Origin: Alkalibaculum bacchi
GTDB lineage: Bacteria > Bacillota > Clostridia > Eubacteriales > Alkalibacteraceae
Direction: 5' to 3'
Length of the DNA: 7,480 nucleotides
Assembly (NCBI RefSeq): GCF_937875145.1
Contig: NZ_CALNCS010000216.1
Span: 1 to 7,480 of the forward strand
How positions within the stretch are numbered: the stretch's first letter is position 1; the number at the start of each line of letters is the position of its first letter. Positions 6,064 through 7,480 of this stretch are shown here, in pieces. Below the pieces are notes generated by a model, which worked only from the letters and a program-made list of their open reading frames with translations, was not told the origin of the DNA and did no database searches. Position numbers and translations under genes: made by a program.

Positions 6064-7077
6064 ATGGTCGAGGAGAAAAATAAATTTATTGAAGATGAGA
6101 TTCTACCGAAAACGCAAAATGGAATGGGTATTTTATTACTAAATATTGCATTGATGATTCTATCCATAATCTTATTTATCTGTAGCATATCTTTTATGGA
6201 GGGAATATTTCAAATTATCTTCCCTATTCTTAGCATACTTTATTTCTTAATCATTGGTCCAATAATGTTTGCTGGTCTTAAAATTTTAAGGCCTAATGAG
6301 GCATTAGTCTTAACTTTATTTGGAAAATACTACGGCACATTAAAAGGAGAAGGATTTTATTTTGTCAATCCATTTGTAACTGCTCTAAATCCAGCGGCAA
6401 AGAATGCGACTACTGGCAATTTATCCGTAGATTCCACAGTAGAAACAAGAGTTGGAGAAGTAAACATTAATAAACCAAGCATATCCAACAAAAAAATCTC
6501 TCTTAAAGCTATGACTTTAAATAACGAAAGACAAAAAATCAATGACGCATTAGGCAATCCAATCATTATAGGTATTGTAGTAATCTGGAAAGTTAAAAAT
6601 ACTGCTAAGGCAGCATTTAATGTAGATAATTACACCGAGTTTCTTTCTATCCAATGTGATTCAGCCCTAAGAAACATTGTGCGCCTCTATCCATACGATA
6701 CTTTTGGTGAAGATAACGAAAAAACACTAAGGGGGAGTAGCCAAGAAGTATCCCTAAAATTGCAAGAAGAAATACAGTCTAAAGTAGAAGTAGCTGGATT
6801 AAAGATCATGGAAGCGAGAATCACCCATTTAGCCTATGCTCCAGAAATTGCAGCAGCTATGCTACAGAGACAGCAAGCCTCTGCAATAATCGATGCAAGA
6901 CAGATGATTGTAGAAGGAGCCGTAGGTATGGTGGAGATGGCATTAGATAAATTAAATGAGAATAATATTGTAGAACTAGACGAAGAGAGAAAAGCAGCTA
7001 TGGTAAGCAATTTGTTAGTCGTATTATGTGGAAACAAAGATGCTCAACCAATCGTCAATAGCGGATCACTATACTAA
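6064..7077 (+). CDS. SPFH/Band 7 (stomatin/flotillin-like) membrane protein
   Basis: SPFH proteins form membrane-associated oligomeric scaffolds or cages, often in special membrane domains and in partnership with proteases or other membrane proteins. Two adjacent hydrophobic stretches (about residues 22-44 and 48-74) form an N-terminal membrane hairpin. The SPFH domain follows from GLKILRPNEALVLTLFGKYYGTLKGEGFYFVNPF (71-104) through GNPIIIGIVVIWKVKNTAKAAFNVDNY (164-190) to VEVAGLKIMEARITHLAYAPEIAAAMLQRQQASAIIDARQMIVEGAV (241-287). A short helical tail ends in LVVLCGNKDAQPIVNSGSLY. At 337 residues it lacks the long Ala/Glu-rich coiled coil of flotillins and fits the compact bacterial stomatin-like type. 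The start is set by GGAGGT 8 nt upstream and a near-consensus promoter. It is co-transcribed with the small ribbon-helix-helix gene 9 bp downstream. The family is firm; the cellular task is unknown. Confidence 0.95.
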   Translation: MVEEKNKFIEDEILPKTQNGMGILLLNIALMILSIILFICSISFMEGIFQIIFPILSILYFLIIGPIMFAGLKILRPNEALVLTLFGKYYGTLKGEGFYFVNPFVTALNPAAKNATTGNLSVDSTVETRVGEVNINKPSISNKKISLKAMTLNNERQKINDALGNPIIIGIVVIWKVKNTAKAAFNVDNYTEFLSIQCDSALRNIVRLYPYDTFGEDNEKTLRGSSQEVSLKLQEEIQSKVEVAGLKIMEARITHLAYAPEIAAAMLQRQQASAIIDARQMIVEGAVGMVEMALDKLNENNIVELDEERKAAMVSNLLVVLCGNKDAQPIVNSGSLY

Positions 7078-7086
7078 AGATAAGAC

Positions 7087-7266
7087 ATGGAAAAAAAGGA
7101 TAAAACAAAAAAACAGTTGCTGCTGCGTTTATCTCCAAATCTATGGGAAGAAATCTCCAAATGGGCAGAAGATGATTTTCGCTCTATAAATGGTCAAATT
7201 GAATACTTGCTACACGAATGTGTAAAACAACGCAAGAAAGGCAAGACCAAAAATCCATCCGAATAG
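7087..7266 (+). CDS. Small Arc-like ribbon-helix-helix protein, 59 aa
   Basis: ATG at 7087, 59 codons, TAG at 7264-7266. The basic N-terminus (MEKKDKTKK) is followed by QLLLRLSPNLWEEISKWAEDD, which matches the beta strand and first helix of Arc/MetJ-type DNA-binding proteins (alternating QLLLRL strand, then PxLWEEI helix). FRSINGQIEYLLHECVKQR matches the turn and second helix of the Arc family (SINGQIEYLL). A lysine-rich tail ends the protein. Such proteins dimerise and insert the strand pair in the DNA major groove. There is no clear ribosome binding site, so translation is probably coupled to the SPFH gene, whose stop is 9 bp upstream. Pairing with an SPFH gene suggests either autoregulation of the operon (a palindrome lies at its promoter) or an adaptor role. 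DNA binding is inferred from fold similarity only. Confidence 0.85.
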   Translation: MEKKDKTKKQLLLRLSPNLWEEISKWAEDDFRSINGQIEYLLHECVKQRKKGKTKNPSE

Positions 7267-7278
7267 GATGGATTTTTT
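7251..7278 (+). terminator. Intrinsic terminator overlapping the stop codon of the Arc-like gene
   Basis: AAATCCATCC (7251-7260), loop GAATA, GGATGGATTT (7266-7275): a perfect 10-bp stem followed by a run of six T (7273-7278). The TAG stop (7264-7266) lies at the loop and first stem base, so the last codons form the hairpin's left arm. Confidence 0.92.
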
Positions 7279-7344
7279 ACTTCTTCTTGAATTACCCCTT
7301 CTGCAGTTCGCCCCTATGAGATGACCATCACCAAAAAATCGGAC

Positions 7345-7371
7345 TTAATACTTTTGAAATAATGCCGATAT
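7345..7371 (+). promoter_or_regulatory. Sigma-28 (SigD)-like promoter pointing out of the window
   Basis: GCCGATAT (7364-7371) is an exact match to the sigma-28 -10 consensus. A partial -35 lies upstream: TTAA at 7345-7348 with 15-nt spacing, or TAAT at 7346-7349 with 14-nt, against TAAA. A sigma-A TATAAT (7369-7374) overlaps it, but TTGAAA at 7354-7359 is only 9 bp away, which is too close. No gene starts in the following 105 bp, so the target lies beyond the right edge. The rest of 7279-7480 appears non-coding. Confidence 0.5.
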
Positions 7372-7480
7372 AATGATACAGTACTCCATATTAAATATTA
7401 TATTGTAATTATGCTTAATTTTATCTTAATAACTCAAACTTCGCACATCTAAAATTACATTAAATTATTGAAACAGGACA

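Noticed and set aside
6357..6566. Leftward frame inside the SPFH gene, and a similar one at 6834-7037
   Set aside because: Both lie wholly within a strongly supported gene, without ribosome binding sites or known motifs.
7317..7362. Short ATG frames after the operon terminator
   Set aside because: They are 2-13 codons long, have no ribosome binding sites, and run into the promoter-like element.

Overview
The window looks like low-G+C Firmicutes DNA, most likely a motile member of Clostridia or a related Bacilli lineage. The evidence is strong A+T richness, GGAGG-type ribosome binding sites, a class B sortase, a sortase-anchored wall protein and sigma-28 (SigD)-like promoter sequences. No IS element, CRISPR array, rRNA or tRNA gene was seen.

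Left part (1-4914), cell surface. A class B sortase gene runs leftward off the window edge (only its N-terminal 205 codons are present). Divergent from it lies an O-antigen ligase/Wzy-type polysaccharide polymerase gene (888-2716), split in two by a single-base frameshift in a run of five T at 1856-1860. A 677-residue secreted protein (2812-4845) follows on the same strand. It has WG-type beta repeats, a DKEEPKVP tandem-repeat linker, a beta-rich stalk domain and a C-terminal IPKTG sorting signal, and it ends at a strong intrinsic terminator. The sortase is a plausible anchoring enzyme for this protein, and the polymerase plausibly makes a surface glycan. Both roles are inferred from family and neighbourhood.

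Middle (4915-6063). A bidirectional terminator sits between the wall-protein gene and a convergent, leftward 186-residue cytoplasmic protein of a poorly characterised family. That gene is preceded by an apparent 22-codon leader ORF that has its own ribosome binding site and overlaps the main start as ATGA. A possible sigma-28-type promoter lies upstream. To its right is about 360 bp without a gene, including a stretch with mutually exclusive inverted repeats.

Right part (5998-7480). A near-consensus sigma-A promoter with a palindrome just downstream drives an SPFH/Band 7 (stomatin/flotillin-like) membrane protein and, 9 bp further on, a 59-residue Arc-like ribbon-helix-helix protein. The stop codon of the latter falls inside the operon's terminator hairpin. 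The last 200 bp are non-coding and hold an exact GCCGATAT sigma-28 -10 element pointing right, which suggests a motility or chemotaxis gene just beyond the window. The SPFH/ribbon-helix-helix pair and the surface locus are the most interesting candidates for an incompletely described system.
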